From NCBI GenBank assembly GCA_021799575.1, contig JAJZAD010000006.1, positions 1-64,000 of the forward strand: a stretch of DNA of 64,000 bases. The letters are read 5' to 3'. The first letter of the stretch is position 1; the number at the start of each line of letters is the position of its first letter. Made by a program: the position numbers and the translations under genes. Below the pieces are notes generated by a model. The model saw only the letters and a program-made list of their open reading frames with translations, had not been told where the DNA came from and made no database searches. Of the stretch, positions 12,091 through 20,588 are shown piece after piece. Origin of the DNA: a bacterium (GTDB lineage: Bacteria > Patescibacteriota > Saccharimonadia > Saccharimonadales > UBA4665).

Positions 12091-13869
12091 TCAAGGCTTG
12101 GAAGGGTCGGTTACACCTTCAGTGACGATTTCCCAGTTTTCCACGCCGTTAAAACGGTCCGCCGGTGAGTTTATTTGCTTACCGGTTAAACCGTATACGG
12201 TACTTTTTGTAATGTATATCACCCGTGGTTGATATAGCCCCAGTGCCGGTGCATCCTGTTGCCAGGCTTCTAAGAACGGTTGGTATTTGATAACTCTTAA
12301 AGCGGGGTTTAATCTAGTGCGGCCCTGCTCTAAAGCCGAATCCACTGTCGGATTATCGTATTCGGATAAATTGAGTCCACTGGAGCGTGGGTCATACTGA
12401 GAGCTGTCCCAGTATACAAAAACGTCCGGATCGGTGCCGATCGATATTCCTTCTAAGGTAGAGTCGTAGTTATGATCTTGGAGAGTAGCCTGATAAGTGA
12501 CCGGCGACTCAAAAATTGGCTCCAGATTAACACCTATGGCACGCCACTGTTTTTGCAGTATTCCAACCACCAGCTGATTTTCCGGCGTGTCGGTAGTCAC
12601 CAGATTAAATACTAACGCCTGGTGGTTTTTATAACGCCAGCCGTTTTTGGCCATCACCCACCCGTCTTTAGTGAGTAGGTTATCGGCTTGAACAGGCTGA
12701 TCGGTAACCTGGGCATAACGATGGTTATAGGCTAATTGTCCTACCAGCAATGGTTCGTTAACCGGTATAGTGTCATATCCTAAACGGTCAATAATAATAT
12801 TCGGGTCAGATCCTAAGACTAGTGCCTTACGAATAGCCTGATCGCTTAATATATTATTTTGCGTCTTAAAGAAAACGTAAACTCCGGCGGTTAGTATCAG
12901 GCTGTGGATTTCTACTCCTGACATTTTACTGATCTGTAACGGAACGCTGTCTATGCCGGTCACTGCAGTCAGTTGACCGGCAGTAAAGGCGTCAACTAAT
13001 TGACTCTGGCTGGCATATGCGTCGACAATAAACTCAGATAGTTTTGGCTTACCTAAAACATAATCGGAAAAAGGTATTAGTGCAATCCGTTCACTGGCAT
13101 TTTGCGGCGTATTACCGGACACGGCAATTCCGTGCCACATAAACGGTCCCGCTCCGATCGGACTTAAGGTGTTAAAATTGGCCGCTCGTAAATCGCTCGG
13201 AGGTATATTACCTAGTATATGTTTAGGGATTATTCCTACTGTTAAATTGTACGGAAAGGAAGCTAAGGGATTGGGCAAAGTAAACTGAACTGTAGTAGAA
13301 TTGACAGCCTTAATGCTAATGCCCTGCCAGCTGGAATAAAGCGGTGAATCGGCATCGGCATTTTGAATGGTATCAAAGGTAAACACTACGTCGGCTGCGG
13401 TTAACGGTTTACCGTCCTGCCAAGTCAGGCCAGGTTTAAGTTTGACTGTATAAACGGTACCGGCACTATCCACGCTCCAGCTGCTTGCCAGACAGTCGAC
13501 CAGTTGATCTTGGCTGTTATATCTCAGCAGTCCGGCGAAGATCAAGTGCGACAAACTGGTATCAACTTCACTGGTAGCGTAAATCGGATTTACGTTAGTC
13601 AACGTGCCTAAAATTCCTTCGTTATAGATCCCGCCGGGAACCGGTTGTATGGTCTGAAAGTAACCGCTTAGAGAGGCAAGCTGCCACACTGTGACCATAG
13701 CTAAAAGCAACCAGAATAATAGCCAGGTACTTACGAACCTGCGCACACCTAAAAGGCGATCAAACCTTCCGATAAAATTCTTTTCAAGATTATAAGAAGC
13801 CTGTTTAGACAGGTCAATTGCCGATTTCCGTCGCTTTAAAAAAACCTTGCGTACTGTCTGGTAACGCAT
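12091..13869 (-). CDS. membrane-anchored ABC-type peptide substrate-binding protein (SBP family 5)
   Basis: 592 aa; N-terminal TM then SBP_bac_5 pattern (LTWQDGKPLTAADVVFTFDTI, SPIGAGPFMW). Confidence 0.92.
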   Translation of the reverse strand: MRYQTVRKVFLKRRKSAIDLSKQASYNLEKNFIGRFDRLLGVRRFVSTWLLFWLLLAMVTVWQLASLSGYFQTIQPVPGGIYNEGILGTLTNVNPIYATSEVDTSLSHLIFAGLLRYNSQDQLVDCLASSWSVDSAGTVYTVKLKPGLTWQDGKPLTAADVVFTFDTIQNADADSPLYSSWQGISIKAVNSTTVQFTLPNPLASFPYNLTVGIIPKHILGNIPPSDLRAANFNTLSPIGAGPFMWHGIAVSGNTPQNASERIALIPFSDYVLGKPKLSEFIVDAYASQSQLVDAFTAGQLTAVTGIDSVPLQISKMSGVEIHSLILTAGVYVFFKTQNNILSDQAIRKALVLGSDPNIIIDRLGYDTIPVNEPLLVGQLAYNHRYAQVTDQPVQADNLLTKDGWVMAKNGWRYKNHQALVFNLVTTDTPENQLVVGILQKQWRAIGVNLEPIFESPVTYQATLQDHNYDSTLEGISIGTDPDVFVYWDSSQYDPRSSGLNLSEYDNPTVDSALEQGRTRLNPALRVIKYQPFLEAWQQDAPALGLYQPRVIYITKSTVYGLTGKQINSPADRFNGVENWEIVTEGVTDPSKP

Positions 13870-13878
13870 GGATTGAAT

Positions 13879-14091
13879 TTAACCGATGGCGCTAAACAAC
13901 AACGCCAATGAAAAAATCAAGGCACTGACGATAGTCAGTTGAAAGATGGTCTTTTCCGTACCGCGCCGTGTGGTATTGACTTCACCCGCACCGCCCAAAC
14001 CTGCTCCTAAAGAAGCCCCGCGAGTTTGTATTAGTATCAGCAACACCATGATGAGCATGGAGCCGAATGCGATATAGTCGTATATATTCAT
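13879..14091 (-). CDS. secG: preprotein translocase subunit SecG
   Basis: 70 aa, two TM, LIQTRGASLGAGLGGAGEVNTTRRGTEKTIFQLT. Confidence 0.92.
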   Translation of the reverse strand: MNIYDYIAFGSMLIMVLLILIQTRGASLGAGLGGAGEVNTTRRGTEKTIFQLTIVSALIFSLALLFSAIG

Positions 14092-14198
14092 TATTGCTGC
14101 TTAGAGGCCTTTAAAATCACATCCTTCTTTTGTGTGGTTAATTATAATTTTAGCAGGATAGTAAACGCTCTATCAACTGTTACTCTATAGACATGGTT

Positions 14199-15431
14199 TT
14201 AGTCCAGTTTGGCGGGTAAAGCCGAACTTAGTACTTTAATACCTTCTTTAGTAATTAGGATGTCGTCTTCTATTCTAACCCCTGTATTCTCTTCAGGTAT
14301 ATATATGCCAGGCTCCACCGTCAGTACGCTACCTGGCAGTAACGGTTTGGTGTAATCCCCGACGTCGTGTACGTTAAGCCCCAAAAAATGCGACGTTGCG
14401 TGCGGATAGTAGCGTCTAATTGTCTCGGGTTTTAGATTAGTGATCACTTTTAATTCTTTAAGCTTTGATCCGATAAACTTAACCACCTGGTTTTCATAGG
14501 TCTTCAAACGTACTCCCGGACCTAATAAACTGAATGCGTATGCCTGGGTATCTTTTACGGCTTTGAAAATATCTTTTTGGCGTTTGGTCGGTTTACCGGT
14601 AGCCATAACCCGTGTTATGTCCGCCGCGTAACCCGATACGTTTGCTCCGACATCTATTACGACTAACTCGTTAGGACCAAGCCGTTTTTCATTTATGACA
14701 TTGTGCAAAGTACAGGCCTGTTTACCCGATGCGACAATCGGTTCAAACGCATGGCCCAAGCTGCCTCGGAATCGGAACCCGCGAGAAATATCCGCCTCGA
14801 TCTGGAATTCATAAGCATAGTAGCCATGAGGTTTGTTCATTACCTCTTTAAGCGTAGCCAAAGTAATATCGATAGCCTGTTGCATAACCTTAAGTTCAAG
14901 CGGTTGTTTAATCATCCTGATCGCCGCCAGGTCTGGACGAATGTCTACGATCTCCAAATCCTGAGTATGGCGTTTTAGACGTTCAATAAACCGCGAGCGG
15001 CTGGGATTGGCGTACATACCGTACTGTTCAATAAACGAGGGAGCAGGAGCTAAAGTGGCTATATTTTTAGTATTTAGTATCAGCGCATCTATCCGTTTCC
15101 AACCGTTAGGTTCGTTCACGATATCGTTAATACCGGAGATGGCACTGAGTCGTTGCGGATCAACCTGGCCGTCAAATACCGTTCGTTCGCGTTCCCTGGC
15201 CGGCACAATTAAAAATTCGCGTCTGCTATCCATAACTAAAATAATGTCAGGTTCATCGATTCCGGTAAGATAAAAAAAATTGGCATCTTGGGTAAAGTGA
15301 TAAGCGCTATCCGCCCCCCGTTGAAGCATGCCGTTAGCGGTAACCGCAACCACTAAACCCTCCGGTAAACGATCCATCAGCCGGCGTCGATTAGCGGTAA
15401 AAAATTCTCGAGTAAGACTAGACAAACGCAT
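14199..15431 (-). CDS. Xaa-Pro aminopeptidase (M24B)
   Basis: 410 aa; aminopeptidase P N-domain plus M24 fold (VIDVGANVSGYAADITR, HATSHFLGLNVHDVGDY, LTVEPGIYIPE). Confidence 0.94.
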   Translation of the reverse strand: MRLSSLTREFFTANRRRLMDRLPEGLVVAVTANGMLQRGADSAYHFTQDANFFYLTGIDEPDIILVMDSRREFLIVPARERERTVFDGQVDPQRLSAISGINDIVNEPNGWKRIDALILNTKNIATLAPAPSFIEQYGMYANPSRSRFIERLKRHTQDLEIVDIRPDLAAIRMIKQPLELKVMQQAIDITLATLKEVMNKPHGYYAYEFQIEADISRGFRFRGSLGHAFEPIVASGKQACTLHNVINEKRLGPNELVVIDVGANVSGYAADITRVMATGKPTKRQKDIFKAVKDTQAYAFSLLGPGVRLKTYENQVVKFIGSKLKELKVITNLKPETIRRYYPHATSHFLGLNVHDVGDYTKPLLPGSVLTVEPGIYIPEENTGVRIEDDILITKEGIKVLSSALPAKLD

Positions 15432-15449
15432 GTATTCTAGCTTAGCAGA

Positions 15450-16952
15450 TTAAGCTTTAAGACGGGCACGAATCATCTTCGCCTTAGCAGCTCCTACAGA
15501 TGAGGCGAGTTCGGGTTCGCTGGCTTGAGCAACGGCCTTTATTGAACCGAAGCGTTTTAACAGTTTCTTGGTGGTTGCCGGTCCGATACCGGGAATAGAC
15601 GATAAGCCGGAAATCGTCATACGTTTAGTTTTAAGTGTTGAGTGATAACTGACAGCAAAGCGGTGGCTTTCATCCCTTACCCTTTGCAATAGCTTAACCA
15701 CATTACTGCTCTTTGGCAGGCTAACCAATATGAAACGATCGGATTGGACCGTGTGCCCTTTCAGTTGGCTCACTAAATCGTAGTTAAGCGTTACTTTACT
15801 GTAATCAATATCGATTACGATTTGTTCTTCCCGCTTAGCTAGCCCGATAAACGGAATGTCCGGGGCGCTTGATGCATTCCGGGCGTCAATTGCAGCGTTC
15901 AGCTGACCTTTGCCTCCATCAATCAGTACCAAGTCCGCCACTCCCCAGTCTTTTAAGTGTTTTTCGCTAAGTCGTCGGGTGATTATTTCGTGCATATTAT
16001 AGAAATCATTATTAATATCAAACCGAGTCTTAAATTTACGGTATTGCGTTTTATTACTAACCCCGTTAGTAAACACCACCATACTGGCTACAACGTTTGA
16101 GCCTTGCATGTGACTGATATCATATCCCTCTATGCGCCTAGGGTAGGCAGGTAAGTTAAGCAGCTTGGTTAATTCGTTTAAACCCTGATCCTTGCTGATG
16201 TCCAAGAACTCCTTATCGCTAAAAACGATCTGTTGACTTAGACGGCGGAGATTATCCAGTTGGTCCCGTAAATGTGCCGCCTGTTCAAACTCCTGATTAT
16301 TGGCCGCCTGTTTCATCTTCCGCTCAAGTTCTTTGGTAATTGCCACTCGCTTACCGCTGATATATGCCATCAGACGACGTAAGTTAGCTCTGTATTCGGT
16401 TAAAGTAGTGTGACCGACTTCAAGCCCCGGATCAAGACCAAGATGATAGTATAAGTTAGCCCGTTTGGACTTAGGCTCATGTTTGGTAGCGTAGGGAAAA
16501 ACACGCCTTAATAATTTTAGGGCTTGGCGGATCGCCGACATCGAAGTATACGGACCGAAATAGCGCGCACCGTCATCCAGCGGCCGACGGGTAAAGCTAA
16601 CTGTTGGATAATCGCTGTCATAATCAATCCGAATGTATGAGTAAGCCTTATCGTCTCTTAGTAAGATATTGTATCGGGGAAGATAACGTCTGATAAGTTC
16701 GGCTTCTAAAAACAAAGCATCCAGTTCGCTTTCTACTTCCATCCACTCTATATCCGCTATTTCTCTAACTAAAGCGTCGGTTTTAGGGTCGTGGTATCGA
16801 CTGCTCTGAAAATATTGCCGGACACGGTTTTTTAATACCGCGGCCTTGCCTATATAAATAATTTCACCGGTTTTATCACGGTAGAAGTAAACTCCAGGAC
16901 CCTTTGGCAAAGTCTTAAGTTTTGTTTTTAGATGATCACTAACCTCAATCAC
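15450..16952 (-). CDS. uvrC: excinuclease ABC subunit C
   Basis: 500 aa; GIY-YIG domain (GVYFYRDKTGEIIYIGKA), UVR motif, RNase H-like domain (EGYDISHMQGSN), C-terminal HhH. Confidence 0.96.
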   Translation of the reverse strand: MIEVSDHLKTKLKTLPKGPGVYFYRDKTGEIIYIGKAAVLKNRVRQYFQSSRYHDPKTDALVREIADIEWMEVESELDALFLEAELIRRYLPRYNILLRDDKAYSYIRIDYDSDYPTVSFTRRPLDDGARYFGPYTSMSAIRQALKLLRRVFPYATKHEPKSKRANLYYHLGLDPGLEVGHTTLTEYRANLRRLMAYISGKRVAITKELERKMKQAANNQEFEQAAHLRDQLDNLRRLSQQIVFSDKEFLDISKDQGLNELTKLLNLPAYPRRIEGYDISHMQGSNVVASMVVFTNGVSNKTQYRKFKTRFDINNDFYNMHEIITRRLSEKHLKDWGVADLVLIDGGKGQLNAAIDARNASSAPDIPFIGLAKREEQIVIDIDYSKVTLNYDLVSQLKGHTVQSDRFILVSLPKSSNVVKLLQRVRDESHRFAVSYHSTLKTKRMTISGLSSIPGIGPATTKKLLKRFGSIKAVAQASEPELASSVGAAKAKMIRARLKA

Positions 16953-17014
16953 AAATCTATTGTACCTTTTTAGAAAAGCCTAAATCGACCCCTCTTTTAC
17001 ATGAATCACGACAG

Positions 17015-17899
17015 TCAAACTGCTTTCGATGGCGTTTTACAGGCTGCACAGACACCTGTTTTATTCAGACAGTTATCGCAAATCAGGATCAGTTCATTAC
17101 ACGCTTGATTGGTGCAATTTACGTAATTTTCCGTCGGGCTAGAACAGTATGAACAGCAACCGATGATCTTATTGCCTGGAACCCCTATCTTTAACCTCCG
17201 GTCAAAAACGAATAGTGAACCCTCCCATAGTCCGTCATTACCGAACCGCTCAAGATAAGTGGTAATACCACCGTCAAGCTGGTACACGTCTTTGTAGCCC
17301 GCATCCAGCATCAGTTTGGATAAGATTTCGCAACGAATACCGCCGGTACAATAAGTGACAATGGTTTTATCTTTAAGGTAGTCAAGTTCAGATTTACCGA
17401 TTTCCTCGGGGAAATCACGCGTATGTCTGACGTTAAGTACTACGGCGTTTTTAAACTTGCCTATAGCTGCTTCACGCGCATTGCGTCCGTCAACAAATAT
17501 CAACCGATTGCCTTTGTTTCGTACCAGGTCGTGTAGTTGTTCCGGTTTAATCCGTTTACCGGCCCCAACTACACCGGAGGAGTCGACTTTGATTTGATCT
17601 GGGGATACACCGAAAGTTACCAGTTCCGGCCTGACTTTAACGCTTAGTTTAGGAAAGTCGTCTTTACTGCCATCACTCCATTTAAAAACCATGGGTTTAA
17701 ACTGAGGGTAGCTTCTTGTGTCTTTGATGTATTTTTTAAGATCGGTGACGTCACCTCCAAGTGTTCCATTGATACCATGCTCAGAAACTATAACCCGACC
17801 TTTAAGACTGAGGTTGAGCGTCAGAGTTTTTTGCCAATGCATTATTGCTCGCGGGTCTTTAAGCGGCGTAAAGAGATAATAAAGAATGATCTTTTGCAT
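17015..17899 (-). CDS. trhO: rhodanese-domain tRNA uridine hydroxylase family protein (TrhO/UPF0176)
   Basis: Rhodanese-type CTGGIRCE loop, C-terminal Cys cluster; the ORF-track start at 17980 overlaps the upstream CDS, start reassigned to MQKIILYYLF. Confidence 0.9.
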   Translation of the reverse strand: MQKIILYYLFTPLKDPRAIMHWQKTLTLNLSLKGRVIVSEHGINGTLGGDVTDLKKYIKDTRSYPQFKPMVFKWSDGSKDDFPKLSVKVRPELVTFGVSPDQIKVDSSGVVGAGKRIKPEQLHDLVRNKGNRLIFVDGRNAREAAIGKFKNAVVLNVRHTRDFPEEIGKSELDYLKDKTIVTYCTGGIRCEILSKLMLDAGYKDVYQLDGGITTYLERFGNDGLWEGSLFVFDRRLKIGVPGNKIIGCCSYCSSPTENYVNCTNQACNELILICDNCLNKTGVCAACKTPSKAV

Positions 17900-17910
17900 A
17901 CCAGAGTTTT

Positions 17911-19734
17911 TTACCTTACCAGAAGATATATGATTAAAACAACTAGACTTGTGATTGTAAGCGCTAGTATTGTGTCCCATGGCTTTCGTCTTGCTTGTCC
18001 AACCCGTATTCGGACGTCTGCCGTCGCGGCGGTTTGATATGTTTTGCTCGCTACAGGAGAGGTCCCGTGTTCACTTGACTTTTGAGGACTGTTCAATATT
18101 TTACCCGTAAATGTATTATCAGTATATCCCGGCCTAAATTTATCCCTGAGTATGGGATCGCGCTCAAAATCGATTTGTCTCTCAATAATCTCGCGCTTAA
18201 CTAACGGCAATAATTCTTTACCTGACAAGTGTGCTTGAACCAGACGCCTCAACGCTCCTTCACCGAACAGATGATTTTCATACATATGTCTGAGTGATGC
18301 ACCCTCAACGGTTATCTTATCACTCAACCTTAACAAGTCGGTGCGCAACATGCTTCCGGCTTGATCAGGAGTGGCAGCTAAATCCGAAGGCTTTTCCCCG
18401 GCGGTTATTTCCCGTGTCTTTCCGTTCGATACCCTCTCTTGGTCTACTAAGACTTTTCCGATTCTGCCTGCACGTTCTGGTTTAACTAGCTTTAGCCGGC
18501 TCTCCGGATTGGACGGATTAAGTGTACGTTCACTGAACTTTAAGTTGGTCGGTTTATCTACTATCTCTTCCGGCTTAGGATTCGGTTGAGCTTTAGGTAC
18601 GGTTTTAACTTCTTCCTTACCTACTAAGACTTTTCCGATTCTGCCTGCACGTTCTGGTTTAACTAGCTTTAGCCGGCTCTCCGGATTGGACGGATTAAGT
18701 GTACGTTCACTGAACTTTAAGTTGGTCGGTTTATCTACTATCTCTTCCGGCTTAGGATTCGGCTTTAAGTCGATCCTGGAATTTTTCGGTAATGCTTCCC
18801 GGCTTAGCTGCTGGAGAGTATTTTCTTGCCTAGTTAGCTGTTGCTCCATTTGGGCTACCTTTAAGGGTGTTACCTGTACCGGATTAGATGCGGTTTTTGT
18901 GCGAGCAGGTTTTTCTTTGGCTTTGGAAGATTTGCTTCGGTCCCGTCTTTCTGAGAGTGATTTTATGAGTGTTCTAGCTATTCTTGACGGTTCTTTATGA
19001 GCTGCCGTGTATGTATTGGTCTCGGTTTTGTCGGCGGTATAAATTCTTGGCTTATCCGTCACATTGGGCAAGGTTACCGGGGATGGCAGTTCAAACAGGG
19101 TCTGGTCAGCTCCTTCATTCTCAATATCTACTGCTTTTTCTTCCGAATCCGCCGGATCAGAAGAATGGTCTATGAAATATGCTTCGCTGTTATCTTCAAG
19201 CGGTGTTTCAGTTATTGCTGTGCTGCCGCCGCTCGATTCAATACTCTGGACTGCCGGTTCGCCTCCAGACTGATTGGCTTCAGCGGTAAGTTTAAAGGCT
19301 TCGTCAGGATCGACTCCTTCGACGACTCTTCCTAAAAACTCGTTCACCGAAGAACTGGGTTGTCCTTCGACTACGGGGTTTACAAGGTGTTCTTCGGCTA
19401 TTTCCCGGTTAATGGCCGTTTCTTCCTTATAAGTCAGTTCTACTTGATCGGTTTCTGGCACGCTGTCCGATTCTGATATTAAATCCGGGATTTTGTCTTC
19501 CTTACGGTCTTGATTTAATGCTGTATCTTCGCTAGCTTCGTCTTTACCGGTCCTGCCTAACACTGAACGGACAATAGCCTCGGCAGTGCTGTATTTAGGT
19601 TTATCCGGTTGTTGCTCGGCCGATTGAAGAGAATTTATCAGTTTAGAGAACGATGGTAATTTACGCTCGGATTTGTTGTCCTTGGCATCATCATTATCGT
19701 CTTCTGGTGTTGGGAATAGCGGGCTTTCTTCCAT
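17911..19734 (-). CDS. hypothetical low-complexity, tail-anchored protein with internal duplicated segment
   Basis: 607 aa, acidic/charged low-complexity, C-terminal TM (TILALTITSLVVLIIYLLV); two identical 47-aa segments. Confidence 0.8.
   Translation of the reverse strand: MEESPLFPTPEDDNDDAKDNKSERKLPSFSKLINSLQSAEQQPDKPKYSTAEAIVRSVLGRTGKDEASEDTALNQDRKEDKIPDLISESDSVPETDQVELTYKEETAINREIAEEHLVNPVVEGQPSSSVNEFLGRVVEGVDPDEAFKLTAEANQSGGEPAVQSIESSGGSTAITETPLEDNSEAYFIDHSSDPADSEEKAVDIENEGADQTLFELPSPVTLPNVTDKPRIYTADKTETNTYTAAHKEPSRIARTLIKSLSERRDRSKSSKAKEKPARTKTASNPVQVTPLKVAQMEQQLTRQENTLQQLSREALPKNSRIDLKPNPKPEEIVDKPTNLKFSERTLNPSNPESRLKLVKPERAGRIGKVLVGKEEVKTVPKAQPNPKPEEIVDKPTNLKFSERTLNPSNPESRLKLVKPERAGRIGKVLVDQERVSNGKTREITAGEKPSDLAATPDQAGSMLRTDLLRLSDKITVEGASLRHMYENHLFGEGALRRLVQAHLSGKELLPLVKREIIERQIDFERDPILRDKFRPGYTDNTFTGKILNSPQKSSEHGTSPVASKTYQTAATADVRIRVGQARRKPWDTILALTITSLVVLIIYLLVR
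18444..18762. repeat. two copies of an exact 142-bp direct repeat, 177-bp period
   Basis: ctactaagacttttccg...ggcttaggattcgg at 18444-18585 and 18621-18762, identical on reading. Confidence 0.95.
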
Positions 19735-19826
19735 AAGTTTAAAATCTAATTACCGGTACCCAATTGAGTATAGATTGTATAAACTCACTCTAGCAAATTA
19801 CTAAGCGGTCTGAACTGACTAAGAGA

Positions 19827-20531
19827 TTACTGCTTTGAGGTCGTACCCTGTTCCAATTCGGTCTTGTCGCCTTCGGGCTGTGTTTCTTCAGCGGATTCTT
19901 CTTCGGACGGGACCTCTTCTTGAACCTCACCGCCGGCAGATTCGTTCTTGGCGGCTAAGGCGCTGGGTTCATATACGGTAGCAATAGCGTGTGTAGGCTC
20001 GGTCTTAATGGTAACGTTCGCAGGCACAATTAAATCGGCAACTGAAACCTGATCTCCGATCTCGACAAGTTTCTCGGCATCATAAAAAATCACGTCGGGC
20101 AAATCTTTAGGTAATGCTTCGACTTCAACCGACTCAAGATTGGTGAGCACGATTAGTCCGGATCTTTCGGCCGGAGACGCAGCGTTGTCTGCTTGGTATT
20201 TAGGCTCTACCGGCACTTCCGCTTCAACCACTTGATCGGCAGCTACCGCATTAAACACGACGTGGCTTATATGGTGCATATGCGGATCGTACTCGACATT
20301 CTTGATTAGAGCGGTATAGCTTTTACCTCCGGCATCGAGGTTCAATGGGTGGTGTTTACCAGCCTGTTGGTAAACACGCTGCATATTGAGCGAATCTACC
20401 TCGACAATAATCGAGGGCCGTCCATGGTCATGAATTACGGCCGGGATTTTTCCCGACTTACGCAAGCGTTTTACCGCTTTTCCGGTTATGGTACGCGGTT
20501 CCAGTGTCAAATTAATTGTATCTTGGGCCAT
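19827..20531 (-). CDS. rplY: 50S ribosomal protein L25 / general stress protein Ctc
   Basis: 234 aa; L25 N-domain (GKAVKRLRKSGKIPAVIH) plus TL5 C-domain and acidic tail. Confidence 0.93.
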   Translation of the reverse strand: MAQDTINLTLEPRTITGKAVKRLRKSGKIPAVIHDHGRPSIIVEVDSLNMQRVYQQAGKHHPLNLDAGGKSYTALIKNVEYDPHMHHISHVVFNAVAADQVVEAEVPVEPKYQADNAASPAERSGLIVLTNLESVEVEALPKDLPDVIFYDAEKLVEIGDQVSVADLIVPANVTIKTEPTHAIATVYEPSALAAKNESAGGEVQEEVPSEEESAEETQPEGDKTELEQGTTSKQ

Positions 20532-20588
20532 GGCTCAAAATTTCCTTTAAAAAGTTAAAACTCAACTTGTTGAATATATTTTAGCAGA

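Noticed and set aside
11897-12094. 65-aa minus-strand ORF
   Set aside because: It spans tRNA-Leu(CAG); the peptide is the typical artefact of translating tRNA-Leu.
18444-18762. CRISPR array or transposon repeat
   Set aside because: Only two long direct copies inside one continuous reading frame; no spacer pattern or cas genes.
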